The translations under genes were made by a program, and so were the position numbers. From Leucobacter allii (GTDB lineage: Bacteria > Actinomycetota > Actinomycetes > Actinomycetales > Microbacteriaceae), in the NCBI RefSeq assembly GCF_022919155.1, contig NZ_CP095045.1:930001-994000 (forward strand): DNA of 64,000 nucleotides, in the 5' to 3' direction. The notes beneath the pieces were generated by a model that worked only from the letters and a program-made list of their open reading frames with translations, searched no databases and was not told where the DNA came from. This document shows positions 8,243-17,492 of this stretch, piece by piece. Every line of letters begins with the position of its first letter. The stretch's first letter is position 1.

Positions 8243-9826
8243 ATGACCCAGCACGCATCCCCTGCGCCCCGCGCCGTCCTCCTCGGAGCGGCCCCGCTCA
8301 CCGTCGCCGACGTCGTCGCCGTGGCGCGCGACGAGTCGCCCGTCGCGATCGCGCCCGAAGCGCTCGAGCGCGTCGCCGCGAGCCGCGCGGTCGTCGAGGA
8401 CCTCGCGAACGACACCCGTCCCCACTACGGCGTCTCGACCGGATTCGGCGCGCTCGCCAAGGTGCAGATCCCCGCGCCGAAGCGGCAGCAGCTGCAGCGG
8501 AGCCTCATCCGCTCGCACGCGGCTGGCACCGGCGCGGAGGTCGAGCGCGAGGTCGTCCGCGCGCTCATGCTGCTGCGCCTGAACACGCTCGTGACGGGGC
8601 GCACCGGCGTCCGCCCCGCCGTGGCCGAGAGCTACGCCGCGATCCTGAACGCCGGCATCGCCCCCGTCGTCCACGAGTACGGCTCGCTCGGCTGCTCGGG
8701 CGACCTCAGCCCCCTCGCCCACTGCGCGCTCACGGTCATGGGGGAGGGCGAGGTGCGGGTGTCGCGCGACCCGCGCGCCGCGACCGTGCCCGCGGCGGAG
8801 GCGCTCGCCGCCGCCGGCATCGCCCCGCTCGTGCTCGCCGAGAAGGAGGGTCTCGCGCTCATCAACGGCACGGACGGCATGCTCGGCATGCTCTGCCTCG
8901 CGCTGCACGACCTCTCGGGGCTGCTCCGCGTCGCCGACATCGCCGCCGCCGCGAGCGTCGAGGCCCTCACCGGCACCGACGCCGTCTTCGCGGCGGACCT
9001 CCAGGCGCTGCGCCCCCATCCCGGGCAGGCCGCCGCGGCGGCGAACATGCGCCGCGTGCTCGCGGGGTCCGCGCTCGTGCAGCGGCCCCGCGCGGGCGAG
9101 TTCACCCGGGTGCAGGACGCGTACTCGCTGCGCTGTGCTCCGCAGGTGCACGGCGCCGCGCGCGACACGGTCGCGCACGCCGAGCGGGTCGCCGGGATCG
9201 AGCTCGTCTCGGCGATCGACAACCCGGTCGTGCTCCCCGACGGCCGCGTCGAGTCGAACGGCAACTTCCACGGCGCCCCCGTCGGCTACGTGCTCGACTT
9301 CCTCGCGATCGCCGTCGCCGACGTCGCGAGCATCTCCGAGCGCCGCACCGACCGCTTCCTCGACGTCGCGCGCAACCACGGCCTGCCGCCGTTCCTCGCC
9401 GCCGATCCCGGGCTCGACTCCGGCCTCATGATCGCGCAGTACACGGCCGCGGGGATCGTCTCCGAGCTCAAGCGGCTCGCCGCGCCGGCCTCGGTCGACT
9501 CCATCCCCTCCTCCGCGATGCAGGAGGACCACGTCTCCATGGGCTGGGCCGCGGGGCGGAAGCTGCGCCGCGCCGTCGACGGCCTCGCGCGGGTGCTCGG
9601 GATCGAGCTGCTCGCATCGACGCGCGCGCTCGACTTCCGCGCCGCGGACGGCGCGGGGGAGCCCGCGCCGGCGACCGGGGCGGTGCACCGGCTCTTCCGC
9701 ACCCGGATCCCCGCGCCCGAGACCGACGCGTTCCTCTCGCCCGCGATCGCCGCGGCCCACGGCTTCGTCTCGGACGGGGCCGTGCTCGCCGCGGTGGAGG
9801 AGGCTGCGGCGGGCCGGCTCGTCTGA
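8243..9826 (+). CDS. hutH: Histidine ammonia-lyase
   Basis: First enzyme of histidine catabolism, converting L-histidine to urocanate and ammonia without an external cofactor. 527 residues from ATG 8243 (GAGG just upstream). The catalytic Tyr is in YGVSTGFGAL (~62). The self-processing MIO electrophile forms from Cys151-Ser152-Gly153 in GSLGCSGDLSPLAH, a Cys variant of the usual Ala-Ser-Gly. Other landmarks are the SRxxxALDFR-type C-terminal helix and QVHGAARD. It sits between the divergent hutG-like gene and an IclR regulator. hutU and hutI are not in this window, so the pathway is split or the rest lies elsewhere. Confidence 0.95.
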   Translation: MTQHASPAPRAVLLGAAPLTVADVVAVARDESPVAIAPEALERVAASRAVVEDLANDTRPHYGVSTGFGALAKVQIPAPKRQQLQRSLIRSHAAGTGAEVEREVVRALMLLRLNTLVTGRTGVRPAVAESYAAILNAGIAPVVHEYGSLGCSGDLSPLAHCALTVMGEGEVRVSRDPRAATVPAAEALAAAGIAPLVLAEKEGLALINGTDGMLGMLCLALHDLSGLLRVADIAAAASVEALTGTDAVFAADLQALRPHPGQAAAAANMRRVLAGSALVQRPRAGEFTRVQDAYSLRCAPQVHGAARDTVAHAERVAGIELVSAIDNPVVLPDGRVESNGNFHGAPVGYVLDFLAIAVADVASISERRTDRFLDVARNHGLPPFLAADPGLDSGLMIAQYTAAGIVSELKRLAAPASVDSIPSSAMQEDHVSMGWAAGRKLRRAVDGLARVLGIELLASTRALDFRAADGAGEPAPATGAVHRLFRTRIPAPETDAFLSPAIAAAHGFVSDGAVLAAVEEAAAGRLV

Positions 9827-9852
9827 CCGCGGTGCACGGGTAGGCTGCGAGC

Positions 9853-10719
9853 GTGAGCACCCCGAAGGCTCCGGCCGCCGACCAGACGCTCAGGATCCTG
9901 AGCCTCCTCGCATCCTCGCGCGGCCCGCAGCCGGCCAGCATGATCGCGCAGCGGCTCGGGCTGCCGCGCTCCACGGTCTACCAGCTCCTGCAGACGCTGC
10001 AGGAGCACGGCTTCGCGATGCACCTCCCCGACGAACGCCGCTACGGGCTCGGGATCGCCGCCGTCGAGCTGAGCTCGGCCTATGCGAGGCAGGAGCCGCT
10101 CGCCCGGCTCGGGGGCCCGCTCGTGGCCGCGCTCGTCGACCGCGTGCGGCTCAGCGGGCACCTCGCCGTGCCGCACGGCCGCGACGTGCTCTACGTCATC
10201 GAGGAGCGCGCACCGGGATCCCCATCGCTCGTCACGGGCGTCGACGTCCGGTTGCCGATGCCCCTCACCGCGAGCGGCCGGGCGATCCTCGCGGTGCTGC
10301 CGAAGGCGCAGCTGCGCGCGCTCTTCCCCGACCGCGCGGCGTTCGTGCGGAGGCGCGGCACCGACGATCCCCGAGCCCCGGGGAACGACGGCGCAGGGGT
10401 CGAGGCCGGAGCGCGAGGCGCGGCCGGCGCGGCCGCTCCCGCGCGGGATCCCGAGATCGACCGCTACTCGCGCCTGCGCGCGGTGCTCGACGAGACGCGC
10501 ACCCGCGGCTACGCGATCGAGCGCGGCTCGGTGACCGAGGGCCTCGCCTCGATCGGCTCGCCCGTGCTCGACCACCGCGGCTGGCCCGTCGCGGCCATCG
10601 CGCTCACCTTCCCCGAGCGGGAGGTCGACGCGGACCGGCTCCCCGGGCTCGCCGCGGAGGTGCGCGCGGCAGCGGACACGCTCTCCGCGCGGATCCACGG
10701 CCGCGGGGCGGTCCGCTGA
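9853..10719 (+). CDS. IclR-family transcriptional regulator, candidate hut regulator
   Basis: A 288-residue one-component regulator. An N-terminal winged helix-turn-helix (residues ~10-70, RLGLPRSTVYQLLQTL) is followed by the IclR effector domain (residues ~80-280; LPMPLTASGRAILAVLP and the DHRGWPVAAIALTFP end strand). Between residues ~171 and 200 the effector domain carries a Gly/Ala/Arg-rich insertion (DDPRAPGNDGAGVEAGARG...) absent from typical IclR proteins. This is probably a surface loop. GTG 9853 is used; it lies 26 bases after hutH, so the two can be one transcript. Its likely role is sensing a histidine-pathway metabolite and binding the palindrome at 8172-8189; this is inferred from position only. 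Confidence 0.82.
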   Translation: MSTPKAPAADQTLRILSLLASSRGPQPASMIAQRLGLPRSTVYQLLQTLQEHGFAMHLPDERRYGLGIAAVELSSAYARQEPLARLGGPLVAALVDRVRLSGHLAVPHGRDVLYVIEERAPGSPSLVTGVDVRLPMPLTASGRAILAVLPKAQLRALFPDRAAFVRRRGTDDPRAPGNDGAGVEAGARGAAGAAAPARDPEIDRYSRLRAVLDETRTRGYAIERGSVTEGLASIGSPVLDHRGWPVAAIALTFPEREVDADRLPGLAAEVRAAADTLSARIHGRGAVR

Positions 10720-10735
10720 CGCGCCGCGGGTGGTG

Positions 10736-10898
10736 TAGACTTGTCCGCTGTACTTCGGCGAGGGGCCTCAGCGCCCGTAATCGACGCGGGACGGACTGCC
10801 TCAGCGGGCCATCTTGCCGCGTTCCGACGCGAGTGCGAGACACCAATCCCGGCGGCCAGACCGCCCTCATTGGGCGAGAGCCCGCAAGGAGAATCACT
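10736..10898 (+). promoter_or_regulatory. rplY promoter and structured leader
   Basis: TAGACT (10736-10741) reads as a -10 box, placing transcription start near 10748 and leaving about 150 bases of untranslated leader before rplY. The end of the leader folds as GGGCGAGAGCCC next to the AAGGAG ribosome binding site. Long leaders are common on ribosomal-protein genes that feed back on themselves, but no known leader class is recognised. Confidence 0.4.
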
Positions 10899-11489
10899 AT
10901 GAGCGAGAAGAACCAGCTCGTCGGCACCCCCCGCGAGAACTTCGGCAAGGGCGCGGCCCGCAAGCTCCGCGCCGCGGGCCACACCCCGGCGGTCGTCTAC
11001 GGCCACGGCACCGACCCCGTGCACGTCTCGGTCGAGACCCACCCGCTCAGCCTCATCGTGCGCCACGCGAACGCGGTCATCGAGCTCGACCTCTCGGGCA
11101 AGACCCAGCTCGTGCTCGTGAAGGACGTGCAGAAGGATCCGGTGCGCCAGATCATCGAGCACGTCGATCTGCTCGTCGTCAAGAAGGGCGAGACCGTCGA
11201 CGTCGAGGTCCCGATCCACGTCGAGGGCGAGTCCTTCTCCGGCACCAACGCGCTGCAGGAGCTCAACACGATCCACCTGAGCGTTCCCGCGACCGCGATC
11301 CCCGAGAACGTCGTCGTGAGCGTCGAGGGCCTCGAGGAGGGTGCGCAGGTGCTCGCCGGCGCCGTCGAGCTCCCCAAGGGCGCGTCGCTCATCGGCGATC
11401 CCGAGCAACTCGTCGTGAACATCGTCGTGCCGCGCGGCGCCGCGGGCGACGACGCCGAGGAGGCCTCGGAGGACGCCGCGGCCGAGTAG
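10899..11489 (+). CDS. rplY: 50S ribosomal protein L25 / general stress protein Ctc
   Basis: Ribosomal protein that binds 5S rRNA, in the longer Ctc/TL5 form with a second beta domain. 196 residues from ATG 10899 (AAGGAG 9 bases upstream). The 5S-binding domain (residues 1-95) has the expected GKGAARKLRAAGHTPAVVYG motif and a DLLVVKKGETVDVEVPI strand at the junction. The TL5-type C-terminal domain follows to ~185 and ends in an acidic tail (DDAEEASEDAAAE). The order rplY-pth-mfd is a common actinobacterial arrangement. A strong terminator follows. Confidence 0.95.
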   Translation: MSEKNQLVGTPRENFGKGAARKLRAAGHTPAVVYGHGTDPVHVSVETHPLSLIVRHANAVIELDLSGKTQLVLVKDVQKDPVRQIIEHVDLLVVKKGETVDVEVPIHVEGESFSGTNALQELNTIHLSVPATAIPENVVVSVEGLEEGAQVLAGAVELPKGASLIGDPEQLVVNIVVPRGAAGDDAEEASEDAAAE

Positions 11490-11502
11490 GCGGCGCGCGA
11501 CG

Positions 11503-11552
11503 ACGGCCCGCCGGCCCGGTGCCCAGGCACCCGGCCGGCGGGCCGTTTCTCG
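11503..11552 (+). terminator. Rho-independent terminator after rplY
   Basis: Arms ACGGCCCGCCGGCC (from 11503) and GGCCGGCGGGCCGT (to 11546) form a long GC stem extended inward by GGTGCC/GGCACC pairing, followed by TTTCTCG. It separates rplY from pth. Confidence 0.8.
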
Positions 11553-11666
11553 CTTCCCGGGGCGCTGCTCGCCGCCCCGCGCGCGGTCGCGCGTCGTCGC
11601 GGCGTGCGCACGCGCTCGGCGCGCGTCGGAGGTCGCTGCGACAATGGAACGCGGGAGAGGGAGCGG

Positions 11667-12293
11667 ATGTTCTGGCGGAGACGGAAAGAAGCGGAGGATC
11701 GGGTGTCCGAAGACGGCTGGTTGATCGTGGGGCTCGGCAATCCCGGCGCGAAGTACGAGGCCACGCGGCACAACGTCGGCCAGATGGCGCTCGACGTGCT
11801 CGCCGAGCGCATCGGCGCGCGGTTCTCCCCGCATCGGACGGGGGCACGCATCGCCGAGGGCCGGCTGCGCCCCGGCGCGCCGAAGCTCGTGCTGGCGAAG
11901 TCGAACGGCTACATGAACACCTCGGGCGGCCCGGTCTCGGCGCTCGCGAAGTACTTCGGCATCCCCGCCGGGCGCGTCGTCGTGCTGCACGACGAGCTCG
12001 ATCTGCCGTTCGACACGGTGAAGCTCAAGCAGGGCGGCGGGCACGGCGGCCATAACGGCCTGCGCGACATCGCGAAGGCGCTCGCGACCCCCGAGTTCCT
12101 GCGCGTGCGGATCGGGATCGGCCGCCCGCCCGGCCAGCAGGACCCCGCGGACTTCGTGCTGAAGCCCTTCGGGTCGACGGAGCGCCAGAACCTCCCCGTG
12201 CTGCTCGAGGACGCGGCCGACGCCGCGGAGTCGCTCGTCGAGGACGGGCTGCTCGCCGCGCAGCAGCGCTTCCACGGACGGACCGCGAAGTGA
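11667..12293 (+). CDS. pth: Peptidyl-tRNA hydrolase
   Basis: Releases tRNA from peptidyl-tRNA that dropped off the ribosome. 208 residues from ATG 11667, which has a GGGAG-rich upstream. GTG 11703 with GGAGGA ahead of it would give a protein starting 12 codons later, directly before the conserved WLIVGLGNPG, and may be the true start. Active-site residues are visible: Asn in GLGNPG, the catalytic His in ATRHNVGQ, Asn in KSNGYMNTSG and Asp in LHDELDLPF, then GGGHGGHNGLRDI. The stop overlaps the mfd start (GTGA), so the genes are translationally coupled. Confidence 0.95.
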   Translation: MFWRRRKEAEDRVSEDGWLIVGLGNPGAKYEATRHNVGQMALDVLAERIGARFSPHRTGARIAEGRLRPGAPKLVLAKSNGYMNTSGGPVSALAKYFGIPAGRVVVLHDELDLPFDTVKLKQGGGHGGHNGLRDIAKALATPEFLRVRIGIGRPPGQQDPADFVLKPFGSTERQNLPVLLEDAADAAESLVEDGLLAAQQRFHGRTAK

Positions 12294-15200
12294 GCCTGCA
12301 GGGGATCGATCGGCTGCTCGAGGCCTCGCCCTCCTTCGCGCGCGCGCTCGACGCCGCGAATGGCGACGCCGAGTTCTCGGCGGCGGAGGGGCTGCGCGCG
12401 CCGCTCGTGGCCGGTCTGCTCCGCCGCAGGCGCGAGGCGGGGGATCGCGGCGCCCTCCTCGTGATCGCGGCGACGAGCCGGGAGGCCGACGCCCTCCGCT
12501 CGGCGCTCGCCTCGCTCCTGCCCGAGGCGGTGACCGCCGAGTTCCCGGCATGGGAGACGCTGCCGCACGAGCGGTTGAGCCCGAGCGCCGAGACGGTCGG
12601 GCGCCGCGCCGCGACGCTCCGACTCCTCCGCGAGCACGGCCGGGACGCCGCGTCGGAGGCGCCGCCCCTCGTCGTCGTCGCCTCGGTGCGCGCCGCGCTG
12701 CAGCCGGTGTCGCCGCACGCCGCCGAGGCGAGCCCCATCGTGCTCACGGCCGGCGCCGACTCGGCCGGCCTCGACGCCGTCGCGCGCGGCCTCGTCGACG
12801 CCGCCTACACGCGCGTCGACATGGTGACCCGCCGGGGCGAGTTCGCCGTGCGCGGCGGCATCCTCGACGTCTTCCCGCCGACGGCGGAGCAGGCCGTCCG
12901 CGTCGACTTCTTCGGCGACGAGGTGGACCAGATCCGTCGCTTCGCGGTGTCGGACCAGCGCAGCGCGGGGGAGCCCCTGCCCGCGATCGAACTGTGGCCC
13001 GCCCGCGAGCTGCTCCTCACTGACGAGGTCCGCGCCCGCGCGGCCGAGCTGCTGCCGCGCTTCCCCGCGCTCTCCTCGCTGCTCGAGAAGATGAGCCAGG
13101 GCATCCCGGTCGAGGGCATGGAGAGCCTCCTGCCCCAGCTCGTGCCCGGCCTCGCGCCGATCACCGCGCTGCTGCCCGCGGGCGGCGCCGTGCTCGTCGT
13201 CTCCCCCGAGCGCGTCGCCGGTCGCGCCGTCAGCCTCGCCGACACCAACCGCGAGTTCCTCGAGGCGGCCTGGCACGCGGCGACCGCCGGCGCGGACGCG
13301 CCGGTGCCGGTCGAGGACAGCGGCATGCTCGCCGTCGGCGAGCTCCGGACGGCCTCGACCGGACGACCCTGGTGGACGCTCTCGACGTTCGTGCACGGCA
13401 CGGGGGATGCCGAGGACGGATCCGGAGTCGCCGCGTCCCCGGGATCCGCGCCGGCGGTCCCCGCCGCCGCGACCGGGGCCGCGGCGGAGCTCGACGTCTC
13501 GGGCGGCCCCTTCCCGCGGGCGGCCGTGGGGGCCGAGGCGAGCGGCGCGGCGATCCGGCTGTTCTCCGATCGGCTGCGCGACGGCTGGGGCGTCGTCGTC
13601 ACGGCGCAGGGCGCCGGGCTCGTCGAACGCGCCCGCGACGTGCTCGCAGAGGCGGGCGCCGCGGCGCGCATCGTCGACGCGCTGCCCGAGAAGCTCGACG
13701 CCGGCGTCGTCTACCTCGTGACGGGCGCGGCGAGCGCGGGCTTCGAGAGCGCCGAGGCGAAGCTCCTCCTCGCGACCGAGGCCGAGTTCTTCGGCCGCTC
13801 CGCGGCGGCGCAGGCCGCGAGCGGGCAGAAGCTCGCGAAGCGTCGGGGCAAGAACGTCGTCGACCCGCTGAAGCTCGTCGCGGGCGACTACGTGGTGCAC
13901 GAGACGCACGGCATCGGGCGCTTCGTCGAGCTGACGCAGCGCATGGTGCCCACCGGCATCGGGCGCGACGCGACGAAGGCGCTGCGCGAGTACCTCGTGC
14001 TCGAGTACGCCTCGACGAAGCGCGGCATGCCCAAGGACAAGCTCTACGTGCCCACCGACCAGCTCGACCAGCTCTCGCGCTACGTCGGCGGTGAGGCGCC
14101 CGCGCTGTCCAAGATGGGCGGCAGCGACTGGGCGAATGCGAAGAAGAAGGCCCGCAAGGCGGTCCGCGACATCGCCGTGGAGCTCGTCAAGCTCTACTCG
14201 GCCCGCGTGGCCTCGAAGGGATTCGCGTTCTCCCCGGACACGCCCTGGCAGCACGAGCTCGAGGAGGCCTTCCCCTACGCGGAGACGCAGGATCAGCTCA
14301 CCACCATCGACGAGGTGAAGCGGGACATGGAGCGCGAGATCCCCATGGACCGCCTCGTCGCCGGCGACGTCGGCTTCGGCAAGACCGAGGTGGCCGTGCG
14401 CGCCGCGTTCAAGGCGGTGCAGGACGGCAAGCAGGTCGCCATGCTCGTGCCGACGACGCTCCTCGTGAACCAGCACCTGGAGACCTTCCAGGACCGCTTC
14501 GCCGGCTTCCCGGTGCGGCTGCGGCCGCTGAGCCGCTTCCAGAGCGACGCGGAGGCCAAGGACACGATCGAGGGGCTCGCGGCCGGCACGGTCGACGTGG
14601 TCATCGGCACGCACCGCCTGCTCGCCGACAACGTGCGGTACAAGGATCTCGGGCTGCTCATCGTCGACGAGGAGCAGCGCTTCGGCGTCGAGCACAAGGA
14701 TGCGCTGAAGAAGCTCAAGACGAACGTCGACATCCTGGCGATGAGCGCGACGCCGATCCCGCGCACGCTGGAGATGGCGGTCACGGGCATCCGCGAGATG
14801 TCGACGCTCGCCACCGCGCCGGAGGACCGCCATCCGATCCTCACCTTCGTGGGCCCGCGCAGCGACAAGCAGATCGGCGCCGCGATCCGGCGGGAGATGC
14901 TGCGCGAGGGGCAGGTGTTCTTCGTGCACAACCGCGTCTCCTCCATCGGCCGCGTGGCCGCGCACATCGCGGATCTCGTGCCCGAGGCGCGCGTCGCCGT
15001 CGCGCACGGCAGGCTCAGCGAGCATCAGCTCGAGCAGGTCGTGCAGGATTTCTGGGAGCGCAAGTTCGACGTCCTCGTCTCGACGACGATCATCGAGACG
15101 GGCCTCGACATCGCGAACGCGAACACCATCATCATCGACGCGGCCGACAAGTACGGGCTGAGCCAGCTGCACCAGCTGCGCGGTCGAGTGGGGCGCAGCC

Positions 15201-15976
15201 GCGAGCGGGCCTACGCGTACTTCCTCTACGACCCCGACAAGCCGCTCACCGAGCACGCGCACGAGCGGCTCGAGACGCTCGCGACCAACAACGAGCTGGG
15301 CTCGGGCATGCAGGTGGCGCTCAAGGATCTCGAGCTGCGGGGCGCGGGCAACCTGCTCGGCGGCGAGCAGTCGGGCCACATCGCGGGCGTCGGCTTCGAC
15401 CTGTACCTGCGCATGATCGGCGAGGCCGTGAGCACCTTCAAGGGCGAGGAGAGCGCGGGCCCCGTGGAGCTCGTGCTCGAGCTGCCGGTCGACGCGCACA
15501 TCCCCGAGGAGTACGTGGAGAGCGAGCGCCTGCGGCTCGAGGCGTATCAGAAGCTCTCCGCCGCCTCCCATCCCCAGGCGCCGGAGGACCACGTGGCCCT
15601 CGTGCTCGAGGAGCTCACCGACCGCTACGGCGAGCCTCCGCTCGAGGTGCAGCGGCTCGCGGCGGTGTCGGCGCTGCGCCGCCGTGCGGCGCGGCTCGGC
15701 CTCGCGAAGGTCGTGGCGGCCGGCCCGGCCCTGCGCATCGAGCCCGTGAAGCTGCTCGATTCGCGCCGCATGCGGATGAACCGCATGTACCCGGGTTCGC
15801 GGTACGTGGAGGCGAGCGGCTCCCTGCAGATCCCGCTCCCCGGAGGCACGGCGTCCGCGCGCAGCCCGCTCGCGGGCGTCGGGCAGCGGCGCGTCGGCGA
15901 CGAGGACGACATCGTCGCCTGGACGAGCCGCGTCCTCCAGACGCTGCTGGAGGAGGATCCGCCGCCCGCGGCGTGA
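12290..15976 (+). CDS. mfd: Transcription-repair coupling factor Mfd
   Basis: A 1228-residue translocase that removes RNA polymerase stalled at DNA lesions and recruits UvrA. Domains in order: UvrB-homology region (residues ~1-340, with FPAWETLPHERLSP), a variable linker that here has a low-complexity insert (~380-405), the RNA-polymerase-interacting CarD-like domain (~520-590, AGDYVVHETHGIGRF), the RecG-like helicase core with Walker A GDVGFGKTE (~691) and DEEQ box IVDEEQRFGVEH (~792), helicase motifs SATPIPRTL and QLRGRVGRSRERAYAY, and the C-terminal TRCF domain. GTG start overlaps pth by 4 bases. The protein is intact over the usual length. Confidence 0.97.
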   Translation: MSLQGIDRLLEASPSFARALDAANGDAEFSAAEGLRAPLVAGLLRRRREAGDRGALLVIAATSREADALRSALASLLPEAVTAEFPAWETLPHERLSPSAETVGRRAATLRLLREHGRDAASEAPPLVVVASVRAALQPVSPHAAEASPIVLTAGADSAGLDAVARGLVDAAYTRVDMVTRRGEFAVRGGILDVFPPTAEQAVRVDFFGDEVDQIRRFAVSDQRSAGEPLPAIELWPARELLLTDEVRARAAELLPRFPALSSLLEKMSQGIPVEGMESLLPQLVPGLAPITALLPAGGAVLVVSPERVAGRAVSLADTNREFLEAAWHAATAGADAPVPVEDSGMLAVGELRTASTGRPWWTLSTFVHGTGDAEDGSGVAASPGSAPAVPAAATGAAAELDVSGGPFPRAAVGAEASGAAIRLFSDRLRDGWGVVVTAQGAGLVERARDVLAEAGAAARIVDALPEKLDAGVVYLVTGAASAGFESAEAKLLLATEAEFFGRSAAAQAASGQKLAKRRGKNVVDPLKLVAGDYVVHETHGIGRFVELTQRMVPTGIGRDATKALREYLVLEYASTKRGMPKDKLYVPTDQLDQLSRYVGGEAPALSKMGGSDWANAKKKARKAVRDIAVELVKLYSARVASKGFAFSPDTPWQHELEEAFPYAETQDQLTTIDEVKRDMEREIPMDRLVAGDVGFGKTEVAVRAAFKAVQDGKQVAMLVPTTLLVNQHLETFQDRFAGFPVRLRPLSRFQSDAEAKDTIEGLAAGTVDVVIGTHRLLADNVRYKDLGLLIVDEEQRFGVEHKDALKKLKTNVDILAMSATPIPRTLEMAVTGIREMSTLATAPEDRHPILTFVGPRSDKQIGAAIRREMLREGQVFFVHNRVSSIGRVAAHIADLVPEARVAVAHGRLSEHQLEQVVQDFWERKFDVLVSTTIIETGLDIANANTIIIDAADKYGLSQLHQLRGRVGRSRERAYAYFLYDPDKPLTEHAHERLETLATNNELGSGMQVALKDLELRGAGNLLGGEQSGHIAGVGFDLYLRMIGEAVSTFKGEESAGPVELVLELPVDAHIPEEYVESERLRLEAYQKLSAASHPQAPEDHVALVLEELTDRYGEPPLEVQRLAAVSALRRRAARLGLAKVVAAGPALRIEPVKLLDSRRMRMNRMYPGSRYVEASGSLQIPLPGGTASARSPLAGVGQRRVGDEDDIVAWTSRVLQTLLEEDPPPAA

Positions 15977-15983
15977 GCCGGAG

Positions 15984-16025
15984 ACGACGGCGCCCGCGCA
16001 TCCGAGGATGCGCGGGCGCCGTCGT
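15984..16025. terminator. Perfect 20-bp bidirectional terminator hairpin
   Basis: Arms 15984-16003 and 16006-16025 are exact reverse complements (ACGACGGCGCCCGCGCATCC) around a 2-base loop, placed between convergent mfd and the lipoprotein gene. It can terminate both transcripts; GTTCC follows on the plus strand. Confidence 0.75.
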
Positions 16026-16037
16026 TCCGTGCGCGGG

Positions 16038-16571
16038 TCAGCCGGCCGCGCAGACCTCGTTCAGCTCGGTGACGGCGGACATCAGATCGTCCTGTGTGGT
16101 CTTGAGATCCTCCTGCAGGCCCTGGGTCTGCTCCTGGATCTCGTCGCTCTTCGCCTGGAGCTCCTCGATGCGATCGAGGTTCGCGGGATCGCTGAGATCG
16201 AGGTTCTGCAGCTCCGCGAGGTCCTGGAAGACCGACAGGTCGACGTTCTCGAGCATGTCGGCGGTCGCGGAGAAGCTCGTGACGATCTTGTCGTAGGCGC
16301 CCTTGACCTCCTCGTTGGTGATCTGCTGCTGCGCGTCCGCGAGCGCGTCCTGCGCCGGGGCGAGGAGCTCGCCGAAGTTCACGGACTCGCCCGAGGTGAG
16401 ATCGGAGAAGCCCTCGGTGATGGCGGAGTTCGACTCGTTGATCTTCGTGTCGGCGTCGGTCGCGATCGCGCAGGCGTCGGCGACGCTCTGGCCGCCCGCG
16501 CACGAGGCGAGCGTGGCGGCGAGTGCGAGGCCCGCGAGGACGGCGCCGGTACGACGGATCTGGGTGTGCAT
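16038..16571 (-). CDS. Putative lipoprotein with coiled-coil region
   Basis: A 177-residue exported protein of unknown function. The N-terminus MHTQIRRTGAVLAGLALAAT is followed by the lipobox LASC, so Cys24 would be lipidated. The mature part is acidic, helical and rich in Gln/Glu/Asp (for example LADAQQQITNEE and ELQAKSDEIQEQTQGLQEDL), which suggests a helical bundle or coiled coil on the outer face of the membrane. The sequence also contains a Cys four residues from the C-terminus. ATG 16571 is supported by GGAAGGACC just upstream. No family is recognised. It is a single-gene unit, convergent with mfd. Confidence 0.75.
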   Translation of the reverse strand: MHTQIRRTGAVLAGLALAATLASCAGGQSVADACAIATDADTKINESNSAITEGFSDLTSGESVNFGELLAPAQDALADAQQQITNEEVKGAYDKIVTSFSATADMLENVDLSVFQDLAELQNLDLSDPANLDRIEELQAKSDEIQEQTQGLQEDLKTTQDDLMSAVTELNEVCAAG

Positions 16572-16712
16572 GGTGGTCCTTCCCCCTGAGACGGCGCCCG
16601 GTCGGACGCCTCAGGCAGTCTATCGATTCCGGGCGTTTGGGATTCCACCTGCGCGGCGCGCTGCGGCGACGGCATCAGCCGCGTGCCAGGGGCCCCGGCT
16701 AGGCTGGGCGGC

Positions 16713-17486
16713 ATGCGCAGCGCGAGTGACGGGGCCCGAGAACGCAGCCGAGCGGACGCCGGGGGCAGGCCCGCGAGCCAGCCCACCGTCCGTGCCGCTC
16801 CGGGAGCGGCGCTCGAGCGCGTCGCCGGGACCGTGCGGCGGATGGTCGAGCCCGGGGGCTGCGCGTGGCACGCGGCGCAGACCCATGAATCGCTCACGCG
16901 CTATCTCGTCGAGGAGACCTCGGAGGTCATCGACGCCATCGAGCGCGGGCTCCCCGCCGACGAGGTGCGTGCCGAGCTCGGCGACGTGCTCTACCAGGTG
17001 CTCTTCCACGCCGCGATCGCGGAGCGGGACGGCGAGGGCTACGACTTCGCCGCGGTCGCCGAGGAGCTGAACGCGAAGCTCGTCGCCCGGCATCCGCACG
17101 TCTTCGGCGACCGCGGGTACCTCTCGGTCGAGGAGCTGGACCGGGAGTGGGAGCGGCTCAAGGAGGACGCCGCGGGGGAGGAGCGGGGGAGCCGCGGCCC
17201 GCTCGACGGGATCCCTGCGGGGATGCCTTCCCTCGCGCGTGCTGCGAAGGTCGTCGACCGGCTGCAGCGCGGGGGGCACATCGACACCTCCGCGGTCGAG
17301 CAGCACCCCGAGGACCCCTTCGCCGCCGTGATCGGCCCGGACGAGCGGCAGCTCGCGGAGTTCGGGATCGGCGATGCGATGCTCGCCCTCGTCACCCGCG
17401 CGAATGCGGCGGGCGTCGACCCCGACCGCGCGCTGCGGCGCGCCGTCGACCGGCTCGCCGCCCGCGCCCTGCACGCGGACGGCTGA
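16713..17486 (+). CDS. mazG: MazG-family nucleoside triphosphate pyrophosphohydrolase
   Basis: Predicted house-cleaning enzyme that hydrolyses (d)NTPs to NMP and pyrophosphate. 257 residues from ATG 16713. The all-alpha NTP-PPase metal motif is EETSEVIDAIE ... AELGDVLYQVLFHA (residues ~70-105), preceded by the conserved GGCAWHAAQTHESL (usually CPWDxxQTHxSL; here Trp-His replaces Trp-Asp). A second, weaker MazG-like half at the C-terminus (GIGDAMLALVTRANAAGVDPDRALRRA) lacks the full acidic set. A TAGGCT box 8 bases before the ATG and no ribosome binding site suggest a leaderless transcript, which is why the upstream in-frame GTG (16683) is not used. Confidence 0.82.
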   Translation: MRSASDGARERSRADAGGRPASQPTVRAAPGAALERVAGTVRRMVEPGGCAWHAAQTHESLTRYLVEETSEVIDAIERGLPADEVRAELGDVLYQVLFHAAIAERDGEGYDFAAVAEELNAKLVARHPHVFGDRGYLSVEELDREWERLKEDAAGEERGSRGPLDGIPAGMPSLARAAKVVDRLQRGGHIDTSAVEQHPEDPFAAVIGPDERQLAEFGIGDAMLALVTRANAAGVDPDRALRRAVDRLAARALHADG

Positions 17487-17492
17487 CGCGCC

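Noticed and set aside
11909..15592. 1227-codon open frame antisense to mfd
   Set aside because: It is a high-GC shadow of mfd: Arg/Glu/Gly-rich, no domain, and mfd itself is complete with all motifs.
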